Below are positions 49,501 to 62,100 of a DNA stretch of 64,000 nucleotides, in pieces. Source of the stretch: Polydactylus sextarius (taxonomy: Eukaryota > Chordata > Actinopteri > Polynemidae); the NCBI GenBank assembly GCA_016801845.1, contig CM028924.1:6408501-6472500 (forward strand), given 5' to 3'. How positions within the stretch are numbered: the stretch's first letter is position 1; each line of letters starts with the position of its first letter. The position numbers and the translations under genes were made by a program. The notes beneath the pieces were generated by a model. It ran no database searches. It worked only from the letters and a program-made list of their open reading frames with translations, and had not been told where the DNA came from.

Positions 49501-52500
49501 AGTCTCCGGATGTGTGAGTGATTGAGACAGATCAACAACAGACTGTGTGATTGCAGCTTCTACTAATTTTGACGCAATGACTTACTTAACCTCATACTAT
49601 ATTTTAATTTAATCTAATTACTTCCTTATTGTGTTGACCAAGATTCTACTTCTAAAAACAATAAAATCTGGAAAACATCAAAGAGGGTGAATACTTTTTC
49701 CGGCAGTGTAAAGCTTGTGTGTATGCAGTTAGATACAATCTGATACACAGTATTATGGGATAAATACACAGATATTTGCACTCTTACTTAAAGCCAAACC
49801 ATGTCTTGTAGAGCCTGTGAAGTTGAGGAGAAGTGCAGATAAATTGCATACAAATAAATATGAAAAATGAATTTCAAATTATAAAAGTGAATGTGATTCA
49901 TTAGGACCGGTTGTGTTGATTTCTTTCACTCCTTCTTAGTTATTACCTGCTGTCGTAATTATCAGAGTTCAAGTCAAATTTGTACGTGGGCTGAAAGTCC
50001 AGAGGCCCTTCCTCAAACTCCTGAAGCATCTGTTCTTTCTTCTTCAGCATAACCAGCTGCAAATAAACAACACACACGTTTCACAACCTGTACTGAGTTT
50101 AATATCTAATTATGGTGTAAGAAGCTCAATGATTCTTTATGTGTCAAACCTGGTCTTTGCTCCACAGCAGGTTGTAGGTTTGATTGTTAATACACGAGCG
50201 GACAAAGTGCATGCCGTGGTCCTGAATCCTGAAGTTGAGATCTCCAAACCAAAAGACCAGTCTGGAGACATGACGTGATGAATTAAATGCTTTTATGATC
50301 TTCACAATATATTTTCTCGAGTAAAGTTACATTTGTGTTGTGTTCGACTACACACCTGTGGTCAACTACGCTCGGGGCCTTTTCACATTCAAACGTCTGC
50401 GTGCCCATGATGTACTCAAACTCGTCCACCCTCTCAGTGGCGTAGTTCATGTGAGCAGCCAAGTGGCAGTTGAGGAAACAGAGCATGTGGCCGTAGAAAG
50501 AGAGACGGATGGACACGCCTCCTTTGTTGCCCTGAGAAACAAACAGGAAATCATTAAAAAAAAAAAAAACGCCAGTTTTGAGGAAACGCTCGACACTTCA
50601 TTTCTTATCAAAATTTCACAATTAAGATAATTTTTTTTTATATGGCCTATTTGGCATATTTTTTATACTTTGGAAAAAAAAACTTTAATGCAGACTTCTG
50701 CTTATGTGGTTTAGATTAGAAATGTGACTCACAGTCCAACATGTTTCAGACACACACTTTATTCCGTTCGTTATTTTAAGGAGAAGTGCTCAGTTTACAA
50801 ACCAGAGGCCCTTTTACAGGTGTCAGACAGTACTGGTGTGTATGTCAGTACAGCTTTATAAAGCCTTTTGTGGCTTAGCAACTTAAGCATCACTTAAAGG
50901 CAACTGTGACGTAAATCTGAGGGTGTGGAATTAAAGTGACCTTAGATTGAATGTCTCACCCAATATCCAAAGATGCCTGTTCGTGTGTATGTGGCCTGGA
51001 TGTGTCTGATGAAGGGGACGTGCTCCAGTTTAGAGAAGAAGAGCAGCAGTAGACCCTGCATCCTTATGGATGACACCTGAAACACACACACACACACACA
51101 CACAGTTAATACAGCAATATTCAATATTCAATATTCATTCTTGTTTAAGAAAACTTGTCAAGAGGAGATAATAAACCTTGACATAGTTCCGTGGTGCTAA
51201 TGTGGTCATAAACAGACGACTCCACAGGTCATCGAACACGATGTCTGACATGAACCTCAGAGGTCCTGAGTACACTTCCTGCAGACTAACAAATAAACAC
51301 ATAGACATGGAGTTTTAACAGTCTCTAACTCTGCTTATAACTCATAAACACATTGTTCACCACCTACCCAATGACATAGAGGTCTGGGCTCTTTGGAGAG
51401 TTCAGATGGAGAAGAGCGGTTACATCCTGTGGTGGATCAGCTGTGGCCACGTTCCACGTCACCATGTGTAGCCTGTGGGTAGAGAAGAGACACCACATTA
51501 ACACATATACATGCTGCAGCAGTGTCACCTCACCGGGCAGTGCTGTGATAAACACCCAGCTGAGATTCAAAATGAAAGAGCTTCATTCACCAAAGATGAG
51601 CACATCATATGAGCCGAGAGCCGTTACAGTGTGAGCACTGTGTTGCTACAGTTAACACATAATGACACGTCATCCATAATACTCTCTTCTCATTAAAACC
51701 AAGTAAAATGTTTCTACTGAACAGTTTCAATTACCAAGAATGAGGAGTGTAATACTGCGCTGAAGGAAGGAATCCAAGATAGAGTGTTAAAGAGAAAAGT
51801 TAAAAGAATTAAATATGAATAAAAAGTATAGAGTAACATTAGCCCTGCACAAAACCTCACTCTGTTTCCACCCTCAGCTTTAGACAAGCCAGGAGGTGAC
51901 ATTTGTTCTCCACCTGAAGCTGTCTTTCTTCGGCTTGTTGGCTCTCTTTCCACAGATGAGGAAAGCGTTATCCAGCGTCTTGACCACTTTCTCATGCAGC
52001 TCGTGTTTGGGATCCAAGTCGTCCACACAAGTTATCAGCTGGTGGAGCCGATGCCGCAGTGCCAGTTTGCTGCCTGTCGACTGTGTGGCGTCGCTGAGGT
52101 GGCTGTCAGAGCGGAGGCGCGATGTGGTGCCAAACGCACGGTTGATCTCATCCATTCTTGCTCAAGACTAAGAAGGTCTGCGAATTGTTGTCCGAGTGTT
52201 GAGGCCCAAGTATTAAAGTTACAAATTATGGCACCACAAAGTGTTTACTAAAGCAGCACAGGCAGCGCACAAGGGAGAAAAAAATCGTCTGGGTTGTACG
52301 ACGGGAATCGAAGGAGCAGTGATGAAGTTTTTGTGGCTTCTGTAGAATCAAAACTTAATGAGATGCAGAAAGTCTTGGTTTGGGGATTTGAGTTATCCAG
52401 AGTGATTAGAAAAAATGGTTCAATTGTCTACAGTCTTGTTTGTTGTTCTTGCAATGCTGTGTATTTACCACCATGTCTAATCTCATTGTGAAATGTCTCA

Positions 52501-54160
52501 ACATTAGGCTTATTAAAATTAAGAAACCAACTCTTATGCCTGAGCTTCTCTTTGTTGTTGAACACCCAGCTGGTCTCTGTTTAGGCTCAACAGCAACACA
52601 TTGTTTTTTCCCTCAAATCCACATTAGGTGTGTAAGGTTTGGCAACCTAATCTGTCTGCCAGAGTGCTGTTACATTTGTAGATTGGCACATTGTATTGAA
52701 TCAAATGCAAGAATGTAGACAAACAGACTGTGATTAGCTATAAAAAAAATGGAAAAAAAATAATGCAACAGCTGTTGAATGAGATTACCAGATATCAACT
52801 AATACTATGGAGCATATAATTCAATGTAATATCCTAAAATACATCTATATATCTATATTAAGCCTGAAGGACATAACAGAGATTGGCAGTTGAGAATTAC
52901 GGGAAGAACACTATAAAAACTATAAGAAAGAAGCATTTTTTTCTGAAATCCACCTCAGAATAGATAATCCACTGTTGTAAATTTTATGCAAAGTTGTGAA
53001 AATAATGCAGAAGCAACTGGTTTCTAGTGGAACCTCCTTATCCATGTTCCCATCATGGAATACTTCCTTGTGTACTCCAGGTGGAGTACACAGATCTTTT
53101 TTTTTAATGGTGTATGACGCCACCATGACATAAAACAGGTACAACAAGTGTGTAGAAATGAGGATATGGTTCCTTTCAATGGGTTGAAAACAGAGACTCA
53201 AAATTCTGCATATCTGCAACTAAAATCTGTCAGAAAAAAATCATTACATTCAGGGTTCAGATAGAGGAAACAACCCAGACTTAAAAGACAGTCTAGTAGG
53301 ATAAGATGCAGACAGAGGTATAGTCTCCACAGTGCACAGATTGTTATCTTCTGCAGCCTCTGATAGCAGCTACAACAAGGGTACATCCATGGCTCCAACA
53401 CAATGGCATCTAAGTCCCCTGCCAGGACATGAGAAATATGTAGTTGATGTCTGCTACATGTAATGTAACATATGTAATGAAACACTGAAACTGATGTGAA
53501 ATTCGCACAACAGTGTTTTTAAAAAAAAAATCAATCACAAAGAATGGATTCAAACAACGTGCTTACGTTACTTTAAAAAAATCCCTCCTGCAAACCCAAA
53601 TAGATTATCTCATCACAGCATTCACTGGACAATTAAGACACTTTACAGTTCATGGGACAGTGGCGGTTTATGTTACGTCACAACAGTTTGTCTGGATTAC
53701 AAAGGGATTAAATTGAGCATATATCCCAAACAGGGTGCCAGAGGAACTCTTGCTTGAACAGTGTTTGAACAGATAATAACACGCTACCATCTACAGCCAC
53801 GATGGTCCAAAGGACTGAACACTGTTCCCAGGCAGACCTTTCAAATTACTGAATACTGAATCTTCAACACACATCATCACATTTATGTAATATATCTCAA
53901 CCCCCTCACAAATCAAGCATCCTTTAAAAACTCACACATGATAAATATAGACTGATTATGTATATGATTCCTTAATTTCCCTTTGGGATCAGTAAAGTAT
54001 TCATCATCATCATCATCATGTGCCCGTACGATTGTGGTGTGTGTGGTTTTATAATATGGTTTCAGAGTTTAGAGTCCAACCTGAAACTATGGCTGCAGGA
54101 GTTCCCCTCCAAACTAAGGTCTGACCGCTGAGACTCTGTCTGATCCTCCTTCTCCTCCAT
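46532..54160 (-). CDS. inpp5k: Inositol polyphosphate 5-phosphatase K (SKIP), complete, 12 coding exons
   Basis: Coding exons (minus): 54160-54081, 51472-51368, 51285-51177, 51076-50960, 50531-50356, 50261-50150, 50056-49947, 47574-47346, 47201-47064, 46977-46894, 46822-46718, 46627-46532. Total 1461 nt, 486 aa. The enzyme removes the 5-phosphate from PI(4,5)P2 and PI(3,4,5)P3 and in mammals is ER/ruffle-associated and dampens insulin signalling. The catalytic domain (about 27-345) has both signature motifs: WFGDLNFR at 200-207 and KRKPAWTDRILW at 273-284 (the Thr form is typical of INPP5K). A C-terminal SKICH domain follows (about 350-455: DWIGLFKVG, YITYTWVKDDE, CVLCYYSSALRSIIGISEPF). A Glu-rich insert lies just after the second motif. 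It is adjacent to pitpna, as in human. An alternative N-terminal exon is listed separately. INPP5J is the main alternative, but the start and synteny favour inpp5k. Confidence 0.92.
48727..49708. mobile_element. TA-flanked inverted-repeat element (outer MITE)
   Basis: The ends are imperfect inverted repeats of about 30 bp: left CACTACCTATAAGAAGTATT, right the complement with a few changes, ending AGTG. TA flanks each side at 48725-48726 and 49709-49710, as for Tc1/mariner-type insertions. No transposase remains. About 400 bp of the interior is a later hAT-type insertion. Confidence 0.7.
48933..49332. mobile_element. hAT-type MITE nested in the outer element
   Basis: Terminal inverted repeats TAGGGCTGTCA and TGACAGCCCTA bound a 400-bp non-coding element. 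It is flanked by an 8-bp target duplication, ATATGAAT on the left (48925-48932) and ATACGAAT on the right (49333-49340), one mismatch. The 8-bp duplication is diagnostic of hAT elements. Confidence 0.85.
51914..52155 (-). CDS. inpp5k: Alternative N-terminal coding exon of inpp5k
   Basis: The 242-nt segment begins with ATG and encodes 80 residues starting MDEINRAFG, with a polar middle and a Lys-rich end (KRANKPKKDSF). It closes with a donor (TTCAG|GTGGAG) in phase 2. This is exactly the phase of the upstream exon 54160-54081, and both end in Ser-Phe plus AG, so either can join the exon at 51472 to read ...SFR-LHMVTWN. An in-frame TGA lies shortly upstream of this ATG. Use of this exon gives a 540-aa protein. 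I do not recognise the 80-aa segment from mammalian INPP5K. A weak acceptor (AAG just before the ATG) would also allow in-frame inclusion as a 243-nt cassette. Confidence 0.7.
53930..54020 (+). mobile_element. Non-LTR retroelement 3' tail
   Basis: 'ccttaatttccctttgggatcagtaaagtattc' followed by (ATC)n is the typical 3' terminus of fish LINEs. The upstream body was not recognised. Confidence 0.5.
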
Positions 54161-54588
54161 CTCTGCCACCACCCCTGCAGAACAACGACACAAATCCGTT
54201 ACATAATTAGCACATCAATACTATTACAGCTGAAGCCTGAACAGTGGCACAACAAATATAAACGCAAATATAAAGCTTTTTCTTGTGCAACGCTAGCCGT
54301 TAGCTAAAACTGCTATCAAGTTCAGGCTCTACTTAAGAGCAACAACTGCGGAAGGATAAAGTACACAGCCTGACTCAATAATTCATCACATAGCTTCTGT
54401 CATAACACTGTCGAGCTAACTTTATATAGCCTAGCTAAATCAATATTAACATCATGTCTAAAGATGCGTTTAAAGTGAACGTTCGTTACTAGGTAACTAG
54501 CTACATTTTGCAACTAGCAAAACCTTGTTCTTTACTACTGAACGGTCAAGCTAACAACATTAAAAGAGCATTTTTAATCGTATTGTAC

Positions 54589-54690
54589 CTGGTGTGTTTT
54601 GGAAGAAGTTGTTGTCGCTGTTTATCTGCTCGTTGACACACGGACGCTACAGAACCGCAGCTACTGATGCTGACCACGCCCCTTACCCGG
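54589..54690 (-). other. inpp5k: Probable non-coding first exon and promoter region of inpp5k
   Basis: A donor (CAG|GTACAA, minus strand) at 54588 and the acceptor before 54174 define a short 5' UTR exon. A GC-box-like CACGCCCC lies at about 54674-54682. The transcription start is not visible. Confidence 0.5.
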
Positions 54691-54996
54691 AAGACAGCCT
54701 CGCCTTCAAAATTAAACGAAAGCGTAATATTCATCAAGTCATTTAGAGTCAAAACTGTCGATTCCCTTCCCGATTACATTGGTTATACACTATTTATGCA
54801 CTATATATTTTATGTTTTACCAATGCGTCCCTTTAGTGTTGAATGTATTGCTTTGACTGAGTTAATGCTTTTCGGGGTGCTTTTATTTTGAAGGACTCCA
54901 GCTTTAAGTGTTGTAGCAGCAAGTACAGGCAGCCTCTGTCCAACGTGAGTACATCGTAGAAGAAATACACATGAAGCAAGGGGCAAATACATTGTC

Positions 54997-56131
54997 TTTA
55001 ATATACTACACAGTCAAGTCAGTATATTAAAATCTGGGACATTTCACTGAACACAGGACAATACATACAGTGACATAGGCCTCAGCCAAACTGTTAAACA
55101 GTTATCAAGACAGAGCTGCTTTACGTGTCAATCGTTTTGAAATCTGCTCAGGATTCAGATTTTTCTTAACAAATCAACATCACTAACACTCAAACCCTCA
55201 CCCCACATCTATAATTAATAAACATCAGTTGGCATCTTTATAAGAAGCCGAATCCAACCAACTGACCACTAGATGGTGCAGTTAGAACAGGATTACAAAC
55301 CATTCACTTAAAATGTCTCTGATGGAGTCGTTTCAAAGTAAGTATCTATATGTAATAGTTTAGTCTTCAGCCACCATGTCAAAATGAATTTCCAGTTTGA
55401 CAGAACAGAGAGATATGTGTAAGAGAAATGTTTTCTTGCTCAGGTAGGTAAACAAGAACTCACTGAGTAGTGAAAATACAGCATTGAAGTACAGAACAAA
55501 ACCCAAATAACTGTCAATAACAGAAGATTTCTTCACAAGGACTCACGCCTGTTCACTAATGTTTTAAAATTTAGGACCGATTTGACATAAGCGACATTTT
55601 ATCACCAAATCTGATCCCAAACTTACAAACTGCTGTAATTGCATTCAAACATAGCTCGTAACTACACACACGCTTTACAATAGTGAGCTCTTATTAAGAG
55701 CAAAATTTGTTAGGATATAAGTGTAGTATTCTTAATTATGACGGTCAGGCTGTGCTGATGAGGTCCAGTGTCTGAGGTGAAGAGTCTGAGCATTAAGTCA
55801 CAGAGGAACCTGAAGAAAAAAAAAAAAAAAAAAGAACGAGTTTTGTTAAAAGTATCCAAGCATCCATTTTTCATACGGTTTTTGAGGTTTGCAGTGGGGT
55901 TGGATCCAATCCCAGCTGACTGTGGGTGAGGGCGTGTTCACACTGGACAGGTCACCTGTCTATCACGGGGATGACATACACAGGCAGACTGAGACCTCAG
56001 CTCAAAAGAGCCTTCTTACCAACCACAGCACCACAGAGCCACCACCCACATACCCATCAAAAAAGATCCAATTCTTAAAATGAAACGGGTTAAACAGTTT
56101 GATACTCACTGGGATAGACCATCGGCTGTCA
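54997..56131 (-). other. pitpna: pitpna 3' untranslated region
   Basis: A minus-strand ATTAAA at 55002-54997 is the best-placed polyadenylation signal, giving a 3' UTR of about 1.1 kb that would end only about 300 bp from the inpp5k 5' exon. It contains a poly-A tract (about 55815-55833) and repeat copy 3. Confidence 0.55.
55885..56045. repeat. Dispersed teleost repeat, copy 3
   Basis: It starts with GGATCCAATCCCAGCTGAC and runs into 'cactggacaggtcacctgtctatcac', the same repeat as at 9335 and 12833. It lies inside the inferred pitpna 3' UTR. Confidence 0.7.
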
Positions 56132-59100
56132 TCATTTATCACCAGGCTCAACTGACATGCCTTTAACTTCATCATTCTTCCTCATCTGCGACATAGAGAC
56201 AAGTGTTACTGAGAGATTACTCCATTAGTCTGCATTGTCATTATTTGACTGTTAGTACGTTGATATGACACAAAAAAATCCATCAATTTTTCCATGGCTA
56301 ACGCATCAAGTTAGGTTAAGTGTCTTGTTTTAATGAAGTGTGCAACTTTCAGTCACCTCATCCAGGTCCTTCTTCGTCTCTTCCTCCATTCGTCGAATGT
56401 CGTCCATTGACAGATGGATCCATTTGTCGATCCAGCAGAACAGCTGTCTGTGGAAGTGGGTGAACAAACGCTTCTCCAGCTGGACAGAAAGACAGAATTT
56501 TTTATTTTTTCCATTTTTAAGCCACATCTTAATATAGTACTTAGTACAGTCATGGAAAAAATTATTAGACCACCATTGTTTTCTTCAATTTCTTGTTGTA
56601 ATGCCTGGTATAACTAAAGGTACATTTGTTTGGACAAATATAATAACAACAAAAATAGCTCATCAGAGTTTAATTTAAGAGCTGTTATCTAGCCATATCT
56701 ATGGTTTTCTTGATAATAACCAAAATCACTTAAGTTCTTACATCAATAGCTAGGGCATTGTACTGCCAAAACAGTGCTTTTAGGCATTCAATGTATTTTT
56801 GTTGTGTTCATTGTATTTTTCAGGTAATATACCTTTAGTGGTACCAGGCATTAAAACTGACAAGAAATTGAAAAAAAACAAAAGTGGTCTAATATTTTTT
56901 TCCATGACTGTACAAGTTGAAATCTGCTCTAAAGCACTTAATGAATGTTCAATTTTGTGCATCCAAGTGATGCACACAATCACTTTTCAGTAGTTCTTGC
57001 AATATTTCATCATTAAATCAGTTTTTATTAGTTGTTTCTATCAGACCCTTCTTGCTGTGAGGTGGCATCTCTGAACTCTAAACTCTGCCTTCAATGATTT
57101 CAAAAGTCTTGTTTTCTCACCTTTTGAATGAAGTTTTCTATCTTCCCCTGTAGTCCGAACCACTTGAATTCAACAGTGACTAGCTTATAGGCACACATGT
57201 GTGGACAGTCTGGATTCTTAGCGAGTTCTTCCTGCAAACACACACACAGACAATTAAAGATATTAAAGGGATTGAACTTGACTAACAAAAACAGTCTCCA
57301 GGTCTTTCAGTCTTCTTAGGTCATTGCTTTAGTAAAGCAAAAGATGGTGAATAGCGATTTGAGGAGCAATACCTTCCAGTTGGGTCCCAGAGGCCCTCTA
57401 CCCGTCTTCTCTGATTTAAAGATGGATGGATCAGTTTCTGCTTTGTATTCCTAAAGAGTGAATACAACCAGTGCAGGGATGTAGAGTTAATTGAATGATA
57501 ATAACTCTACAATCAGTTACTGTTGGTAAAATTCTGACTGAAAATATTTTTTTTCCTTGTTCGAAAACACACACAATTTGTTTTCTCTTACCTTTGGATC
57601 TATGCACGAGTTGTCAGCAATGTCAATGTGAACAACCTCAGTTTTTTCCCATTGATCTTTCTCTATTCCATGTACCTACGTCAGGAAAAAAAAAACCAAA
57701 ACAAATCAGACCATCGTGTCAGTTCCTTGGTAATAACATATCAGACTTCATGTGTATAATGGTGGAAATTTAGAAGTCACCGCTATAAATCAGACATTGA
57801 AAGATCAAAAACTCAATCAATGATCAATATGTAAATGAAATGGCAACCCTTTACGTTTGGTAGAATTATCTATACGTAACTATACCCATAATGTATTCAC
57901 TCAGTGTATAGGCAAAGCATGACCACACCTTGTCAGGACACTTTCCAGATGACATGACTTACATTCTCCTGGTCGCCCATATCAGGCTTGTGCCACGTCT
58001 CGATCTTAATCATGAAGTTGTCTTTCATGAAGGCGTTCTGTAGGATGACAAGTGAGATGAAACGTGATGGGGTCAGGCAACAATCACTGCTCCATGTACA
58101 CACAGACACAGACACACGTTACTTAGAAAAACTTAGAAAGAGTACTTACTGTAAGGACTGCATCGGGGGGGAGGTGGATCACAATTGTCCAGAAAAAGAA
58201 AAGGAAAGACAAGATTTTTGATTAAACACAAACTCTGAGCATCAAGATTTTCACTGCTTCTTACTGCTCAATGCAACCACAAGACCCAGACTGACTGATG
58301 ATCCTGCTAATGTATACTCAGTGTTAAACTATTAACTCTGGACCACGTTGTGTGTATAGGGGGGGGGACTCACTGGTTCGACAGTAAGGATATGCGTTCC
58401 AGGCCTTCTCGTGAACCTCCAGAGAACCTTTGGGAGCAATCGCCTTGATGATACCTGGCACCTTACTGCAGAGACACAATCATGGGCTCAATGTGGTGAT
58501 ACACAGAAACATGGGACACTTTAATCATGAATTGGTGCAAACATGTGTGTCACTCCCTGATCAATGCGAAATGTGTGTATATCAATGTGCAGCAGCCTAC
58601 CTCTGCAGGTGGTAGATCTTGTGGGTGTACTGTCCCTTCTCTCCCTCCTTTTCATAGGGCTCATTGACCAGCACCTCCACACCTTCTCCTCCACCGGTCT
58701 CATTCTTACTGGCTTCTGCTACTGCATAGAGCTGACCCACCTGGTACTGGAAGGACAGAGAACAGGAGAGAATTAATATTGTTGTTATGTGTTGATGCTT
58801 TGACCACATTATATATATAAAAAACGGGTAAAAATATTGAAACTGGATCATCATGCTAATGGAATTCAAGTTTTATCCATTTTAGCATTAATTTGTGGGT
58901 ATTCACGTCTTTGTCTGGACTTTGTATGTAACTGTATGATGTGAAAAATTTGTTTCACCATTTTGCTGCCCTCTAGTGGTAAAATAACAATGAAGTTAAG
59001 GAAGAAAAAAAAAGTATTGACTGAAACAAGACATTAAGAGTCCTCACGTGATGAACTCAGTTAACTATTCATTTATATGGCCGCGAGTTAACTATTGGCC

Positions 59101-62100
59101 TTTGCCACGGACACAGACTAGAGTACTGAGGGAAAGAAAAAACAGCAGAGTAAGCAATTTCTTCCTTCTCTTCTTCCTCTTCTTCCTTCAACCCCATAGT
59201 TCAAACCCTTCCTGAATGAGCCAAAAGTGCTGCAACGCTGGAAAGAGTGAGTCACCTCTGTACTGCTGCAGCCTTATCAGCATACATACGCATGTCTACA
59301 CACACTTGTGTCTATAAGATGTTTTATAAAACACTGACACGTCTGTTTGACATTCTGGTTAATGGCTAGTGGAGAACCCCTGTGTGATACGGGTTTGTGA
59401 ATTTAAAAAAAAAAGGGACAAAAATATTATAGTTGAATCAAGCGGAGCTGCTAAAGGCTGCTAACCTATTTTGGTAGCTGTGGACATGCGATGTTGTGCC
59501 GTAAGCTGCGCTTCAGGAATGTGACTTGACGAAACGCAGACCTTTATGAGAAGCTCAGTGGGAGGACGATGCTCGGCTGCCAGTTCACATGGAGCCATGT
59601 TACTGACAGAAAATAGGTGTGAATCAATGTGTATGGATTTAGAAAAAGAACGAGAACTTTCTGGCATAAAACACTTGAAGAATATAGGAACTGAATAATA
59701 TTCAATAGTAGAAAATAGAGATGTATCACATGTCCCATCTTTCTCCTGTTACAACCAATCATCTGTGTAAAAAAACCTCAAACCTTTTGATTGGTTTTAC
59801 CAGATTTGACCGGCGACTTATCGATGCGGTTTTCATATCCTGGTGACCACAAGAAGTGCAGTCATGGCTCCTTCATGCAGCCAGTCATGTATATATTCTC
59901 TTCATGATCATGTTAGTCTCAAATAGTGACAGTCAAGACGTTACAACTAGTGAATCTTTGCCTAAAAATGTTACTCAAAATATAGAATAATAAACTTGTT
60001 TATTTATTTATTACTTTGCTGACAGTGACATGAGCCAGCGTCGGGCGAGCCTTGGTTTAGCTCCGTATAGAAAACACTGGCCTGACTCATGTTTCACAAA
60101 ACCGCACAAGCAAAGATTTGTCCCTAAAGCTTAAATTTCCATCAAAGTATCTCAACCTCCACACTAAGCCACTCTGCTTCGTTTCCAAACGCTGCTGCTA
60201 TTATTGAATTCTTTGGGGTTTAATCCAGCCCTGGCTGTTGCACTGGTCACATTTAGTTACACAACTGTTGCAAAAAACCCAGAAAACATTTCACATTGGG
60301 ACAGATCAGAGCGAAAACCTTTTGTTTAGCAATTTGTGATTATAAGTCTTGGAATGAAACAACGGCAAAACAAAGAGAATAGTGTTGTATAGAACATCTG
60401 GATTAAAAGGACACAAAGGTACAGTGAAGTCTAAACAGAGGGGGGGGGGGGTTGATAAAATGGCAGAATAAATAAACTAAATAAACTGTGTGCCTGATAT
60501 GAAAGTGCAGAAAAAATGTTTCAACTGCAAGGGCATCTGAAGGCAGCAGCGTCCGGAGAGCAGCCAACACCGACATCAACATGTGTGAACACAAACTGTC
60601 CTGACTGTGACATCCAATCTGCTCTGTTACGCCTTTAATTATCACATGTACGGGACGGCCCAAGACATGTGTAGGATTCTAAACAGTCACAGTAACTGTC
60701 ACCGAGAAGGTGAATAACAACAACATGTCAGGATTCTGGTGCAGGAAGTGAGAAAATCTCAACCGGGAAATAAGGAAATGACCCATCACACTGCCCCAGC
60801 TGTTGTGTGTTGCTGTGTGGTGTTAGCAACCAGGTAGAGTCCTTGATAGTAACAAATGAAAACCTTACCTCCTCCACTGACACAGGTAGGACGATTCGGC
60901 TGCAAGACACAAAGAAGAAAAACCAGGAGGTGTTAAACTCAGATACTCAATGATCATAAGCCTTCTGATGACATGACAGTCACGTGTCCAGAGGAACAGG
61001 AGCTCAGTTTATCTAAAGAAATAGTTTAATGACAAGACAATGATCCCACTCTCATCATATCTGCATAGGAAGTATAAGAAGCAACTGTAGCCAAACAAGT
61101 TAGCTTAGCATAATGATGGGAAACGGAGAAATCCAAAATAAGCTAAGCTAACCTGCTGCTGGCTACTAAAGGTACATATCAACCAAACAAACATGGTTGT
61201 GATATCAAAGCAAAATTCTGACTTAATGTCAGCAAGTTGATCTTGTTTACCATCTTTAACTCGGCTTTTTCTGATCTAAACTTCTAGTTTTTGAGTCCAC
61301 AGAACATCATTCGCTCCTTGTGGTGAATTTAGTGAATTTCATGTGTCCAATCAGCAGAGAGCCAAGGAAGCTCCAGCACCTCCATTTACAAGGTGTGGGT
61401 TTGATTTCAACACAGGCGTCAGGGCTCTGGTCTGTCAGTAACGCCTCTAAACCATTTTCATTTTCCACCACTGCACCCGACATGTAACAGGTCCGTCTGT
61501 GTGTGTGTGTCTGTGTAGTGTTGTATTCTTTTTTCCATCCACACCCACAAATAATAAAGCACGTGAGCATATGTGTGATACCACTCCCTGCTCTCCTCTA
61601 CAAGTGACACCACAACTGTAGAACACACAGGTAATTCAAAAAGACACAAAAATACCGGTAGTGTTTTTTTTCTCTCCCCCCATCAAGAAAAATGTGGTGG
61701 TTCCTGTTACACCTGTCCCCAGCCTTAAAGGGTGCAGCCTTAAATCTTACATTCTTACAACTAGAGGGCCTGTGTTTAAAAAAAAAATCATACTTCAATA
61801 AGTCTGGTGCATAAATAGTTGCAGCAAAAAGCTGTTAAAGTTTTAAAGTTAAAGTCCTGCTTGGATTTGGAGTTGAACATTTATTAAAATAAAACCATGA
61901 GATGTTTAGAGGGAAATAAAAAAGCAGTTTGGTTTAATCTTTGACTGAGTGTTATATCCTAATGGCATCTTAAATTCAACTAGTAAACCTTGAAGTTAAA
62001 GGTATTTTGGGCGCTGGTAGACTTGAGAGGAGAAGTTTCGTGGTCAGTGCATCGGGTGACGCAGGAAAATTTGACTGTGACGTGGAAACGCAACTGGTGC

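Larger units (their letters stand above)
47575..49946 (-). other. inpp5k intron, 2.4 kb, carrying nested MITEs
   Basis: The only long intron inside the catalytic coding region. It splits Ser270 between the two active-site motifs. About 980 bp of it is a TA-flanked element with a second element inside. Confidence 0.8.
51473..54080 (-). other. inpp5k first long intron
   Basis: It contains the alternative N-terminal exon (51914-52155) and a retroelement-like tail at about 53930-54020. The remaining 1.7 kb is AT-rich and unremarkable. Confidence 0.65.

Noticed and set aside
51914..54160. Joining the 26-aa and 80-aa inpp5k exons through the better acceptor at 52176
   Set aside because: That join shifts the frame and meets a stop, so it cannot give a functional protein. 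Only mutually exclusive use or a weak acceptor directly before the ATG keeps the frame.
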